From Bacteroidota bacterium (GTDB lineage: Bacteria; Bacteroidota; Rhodothermia; Rhodothermales; UBA10348), in the NCBI GenBank assembly GCA_022571135.1, contig JACZYK010000093.1, positions 1 to 8,778 of the forward strand: DNA of 8,778 bases, given 5' to 3'. The notes under the pieces are model-generated. The model ran no database searches, had not been told where the DNA came from, and worked only from the letters and a program-made list of their open reading frames with translations. Position numbers and translations under genes: made by a program. Positions 7,280 to 8,778 of the stretch are shown one piece after another (the stretch's first letter is position 1; every line of letters begins with the position of its first letter).

Positions 7280-7302
7280 TTGTTCAATTTTAATTGAAAC
7301 AA
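7280..7302. promoter_or_regulatory. AT-rich inverted repeat in the gcvP promoter region, operator-like
   Basis: TTCAATT (7283-7289) and AATTGAA (7292-7298) are perfect inverted repeats around TT. With one bulged A (7299) the pairing extends to TTG/CAA, giving 10 pairs. The motif stands out as an AT island in GC-rich sequence. It lies just upstream of the candidate -7 box, where the -33 region of gcvP would be, so a repressor or activator site is plausible. I do not recognise the regulator. Confidence 0.45.
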
Positions 7303-7322
7303 TTGGAGATTTTGTCCGATGT

Positions 7323-7460
7323 GGAAGCTGGCCGGGGGTTCTCAGGCGTGTCAGTTGCTCGCCGGGTCATGGTTCGCCGACTCCAACTTTCGGAAGCAGG
7401 CCGGGGGATCCGGGGTGAGTCAATCGCCCGGGCCGGCGGAATTCGCCGACTCTTCTTTTT
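7323..7460. repeat. Imperfect 69-bp tandem repeat covering the rnc 3' end
   Basis: Copy 1 is 7323-7391 and copy 2 is 7392-7460. Aligned without gaps they match at 45 of 69 positions by my count, concentrated in two blocks: GGAAGCnGGCCGGGGG at the left and TTCGCCGACTC at 7373-7383 and 7442-7452. The period is 23 codons, so both copies share a frame. On the minus strand copy 2 encodes the last residues of RNase III plus its TGA, and copy 1 downstream still reads ESAN, a stop at the same place, then PPASF against PPACF. This suggests an old duplication of the gene tail, or two members of a dispersed intergenic repeat. Confidence 0.6.
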
Positions 7461-8199
7461 CGAGCTTTTCCAGGGCTGATTTCGCGGCTATCTGCTCGGC
7501 CTTCTTCTTGCTGCCCGCCTTTCCCGTACCCCGTGTATCGCTGCCGATGAGGACCGCCACGGTGAACGTCTTTTTGTGACTCGGTCCGGTCTCGGCGCTT
7601 ACCCGGTAGATGGGCTGCGGCCATTTGCGGGCCTGCGCGTATTCCAGGAGCGCGCTCTTGAAATTGTCGTTTCGACGGGCCAGATCCAAGAGATTGACCC
7701 GTCGCAGCACCGTGCGCTCGACAAATGCGGTTGCGGCGCCGAGTCCCTGATCGAGGTAGATCGCGCCGATGATCGCCTCGAAGGCGTCGGACAGAACACT
7801 TTCACTCGCCCGGCCGTCCGTACCCGACATACTCTCGCTCATCAGGATGTGCTTTCCCAGTTTGATATGACGGGCGTTCTGTGCTAGGGCTCGACCGTTT
7901 ACCAGTTTCGCCCTCAGTCTCGTCAGGAATCCCTCGTCTTTGTTCGGAAATCGCCTGAAAAGATGCTGTGCAACGATAAGGCCGATCACGGCATCTCCGA
8001 GATATTCGAGTCGCTCGTTTGAATGGAGATCCTCCTGTGGCGAGCTTCTCAGGAAAGAACGGTGCACCAGTGCCCTCTCATAGAGTCCGAGGTTCTCGAC
8101 CGGAAGCTTCGTCAGGCGCCCAATGGCGGCCCGCTCCACACGTGTTCCTGATCCCGCGTCCGTGTCGATGGTTTTGCGTGAAAAAAGACGACGTAGCAT
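7420..8199 (-). CDS. rnc: Ribonuclease III
   Basis: Cleaves double-stranded RNA, including rRNA precursors, in the cytoplasm; the active form is a homodimer with two Mg2+ sites. Numbering is from ATG 8199 (259 residues). The signature NERLEYLGDAV is at 61-71, with catalytic Glu62 and Asp69. The second acidic pair is Asp138/Glu141 in SDAFEAIIGAIYLDQG. A double-stranded-RNA-binding domain follows at about 179-247, ending in GKAGSKKKAEQIAAKSAL. The C-terminal tail (SANSAGPGD) lies inside a tandem repeat. The start is uncertain. The frame is open to an ATG at 8304, which would add 35 residues. I prefer 8199 because MLRRLFSRK resembles the beginning of related enzymes, and the extra stretch has a mixed codon third position (about half G/C). 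Neither start has a good Shine-Dalgarno. The acpP-fabF genes that often precede rnc in Bacteroidota are not here; a toxin-antitoxin remnant lies upstream instead. Confidence 0.97.
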   Translation of the reverse strand: MLRRLFSRKTIDTDAGSGTRVERAAIGRLTKLPVENLGLYERALVHRSFLRSSPQEDLHSNERLEYLGDAVIGLIVAQHLFRRFPNKDEGFLTRLRAKLVNGRALAQNARHIKLGKHILMSESMSGTDGRASESVLSDAFEAIIGAIYLDQGLGAATAFVERTVLRRVNLLDLARRNDNFKSALLEYAQARKWPQPIYRVSAETGPSHKKTFTVAVLIGSDTRGTGKAGSKKKAEQIAAKSALEKLEKEESANSAGPGD

Positions 8200-8304
8200 T
8201 CGGTCGGTAGGGAGAAGGATTGGGGCGCGAGCCGCTAAGATAATCCTGAGTACCTTTCGACGCTGTTCAATCAGACACTCGATCCGAGCCGATGAAAGTG
8301 CCAT

Positions 8305-8491
8305 CGATCAATTCCAGCACGGGAGCAGTCATTACTTCGTACCCCATCCATACGCCCAACGAGGTGGCGTCGAGAATTCACCTCGCGCGAAGCCTTTCAG
8401 CGCCATCGTGATTCGACGTTTTCCGAGCGTACCGAGAAAATGTTCAGGATTGCCGTTTTGCCCGAATCCGGCGCCGGGGAGTTCGGCAACC
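8305..8491. other. Gap between rnc and the toxin remnant, no recognisable gene
   Basis: Short frames are open on both strands here: a 71-codon minus frame at 8332-8547 and a plus frame from 8440. None resembles a family I know, and they overlap each other and the toxin remnant. No tRNA, terminator or clear promoter is visible. It may be sequence that replaced the end of the toxin gene, or decayed intergenic DNA that also carries the rnc promoter. Confidence 0.4.
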
Positions 8492-8698
8492 TCATGACGC
8501 GAACCTGGCGCCCTGGATGCGGCTGTGGCTTCGAGGATGCAGAACAACGGTCAGAGCTGTATTGCGGCGAAACGATTCATTCTCGAAGCAGGAATTGCCG
8601 ACCGCTTTACGGCACGCTTCGTCGAGAGGGTCTTTGCCCCGTCGTTCCATAAGGCGTACTTCCTTCTTGAACTTGGAGGACCGCCTAAGTCGCCTCAT
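8492..8698 (-). pseudogene. Shortened YafQ-like (RelE superfamily) toxin, probable remnant
   Basis: YafQ-type toxins are ribosome-dependent mRNA endonucleases of type II toxin-antitoxin pairs. The first ~23 residues, including RSSKFKKEVRLMERRGKD, match the family's N-terminal pattern (SxxFKKDxKxxxKRGxD). Similarity is then lost. The family's central block, with the DHxLxG and HxEPDWLLIY motifs that carry most catalytic residues, is missing. Near the end TVVLHPRSHSRI weakly resembles the usual LxRTGTHSxLF tail. The frame is 68 residues against about 90 in intact relatives, so an internal deletion or a replaced C-terminus is likely, and the product should be inactive. The ATG follows the antitoxin stop directly (TAGATG), the usual coupling in such operons. 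Chance similarity of the N-terminus is possible but made less likely by the antitoxin next to it. Confidence 0.55.
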
Positions 8699-8778
8699 CT
8701 AAATACCCAAATCCTTGTATAGGTCGGCAACAGTCTCAAATGTTTTTCCCTTGCCAGATCGTGCTTCTGGAATTGCAG
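8699..8778 (-). CDS. RelB/DinJ-like antitoxin, C-terminal end (cut by window edge)
   Basis: Only the last 25 codons are in the window, reading minus-strand from 8776 to a TAG at 8701-8699. The residues (AIPEARSGKGKTF, then VADLYKDLGI) have the form of RelB/DinJ antitoxin C-termini: an EARxG segment, then a S/T-V-x-(D/E)-L-(F/Y)-x-D-L-G-I ending that wraps the toxin. In this family the N-terminal ribbon-helix-helix part binds the operon's own promoter; that part lies outside the window. Its stop directly abuts the ATG of the YafQ-like frame, supporting a toxin-antitoxin pair. Whether it is intact cannot be judged here. Confidence 0.6.
   Translation of the reverse strand, partial: AIPEARSGKGKTFETVADLYKDLGI

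Noticed and set aside
1..8778. CRISPR array, tRNA, rRNA or insertion sequence
   Set aside because: No regularly spaced repeats, no cloverleaf or rRNA stretch, and no transposase-like frame were seen. The only tandem repeat is the two-copy unit at 7323-7460.

Overview
The window is a GC-rich bacterial chromosome segment carrying five intact protein genes, one broken toxin-antitoxin locus at the right edge, and several AT-richer or repeat-bearing gaps. The best guess for the host is a member of the Bacteroidota/Rhodothermota side of the FCB group. This is inference from three things: a single-chain glycine dehydrogenase, a Bacteroidota-like -7 box (TAnnTTTG pattern) upstream of it, and generally weak Shine-Dalgarno sequences. 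I cannot name a species.

Layout from left to right. Bases 1-232 hold no convincing gene but contain a long imperfect hairpin (40-93) and a candidate rightward terminator (191-228). Next come two minus-strand genes in probable operon order: a secreted M1-family metallopeptidase (stop at 1188) and, 73 bases downstream, a six-helix membrane protein of unknown function (1114 down to 233). A divergent gap with three dyad symmetries (about 3174-3376) separates the peptidase from a plus-strand HMG-CoA-lyase-family gene (3377-4267). That gene converges on gcvP, the glycine-cleavage P-protein (7202 down to 4311). Upstream of gcvP lies a promoter-like region with an AT-rich inverted repeat, then an imperfect 69-bp tandem repeat that overlaps the 3' end of rnc (RNase III, stop at 7420). 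Bases 8305-8491 hold nothing I recognise. At the far right are the C-terminal end of a RelB/DinJ-like antitoxin (cut by the window edge) and a shortened YafQ-like toxin that appears to be decayed.

The genes are mostly housekeeping: glycine catabolism and one-carbon supply (gcvP), probable leucine or other acyl-CoA degradation (lyase), RNA processing (rnc) and extracytoplasmic peptide hydrolysis (M1 peptidase with its membrane neighbour). I see no clearly new defence or mobile system. The most interesting items are the lyase's Glu-to-Gln change at a catalytic-site position, the peptidase/membrane-protein pair, the repeat that duplicates the rnc tail, and the toxin-antitoxin remnant.
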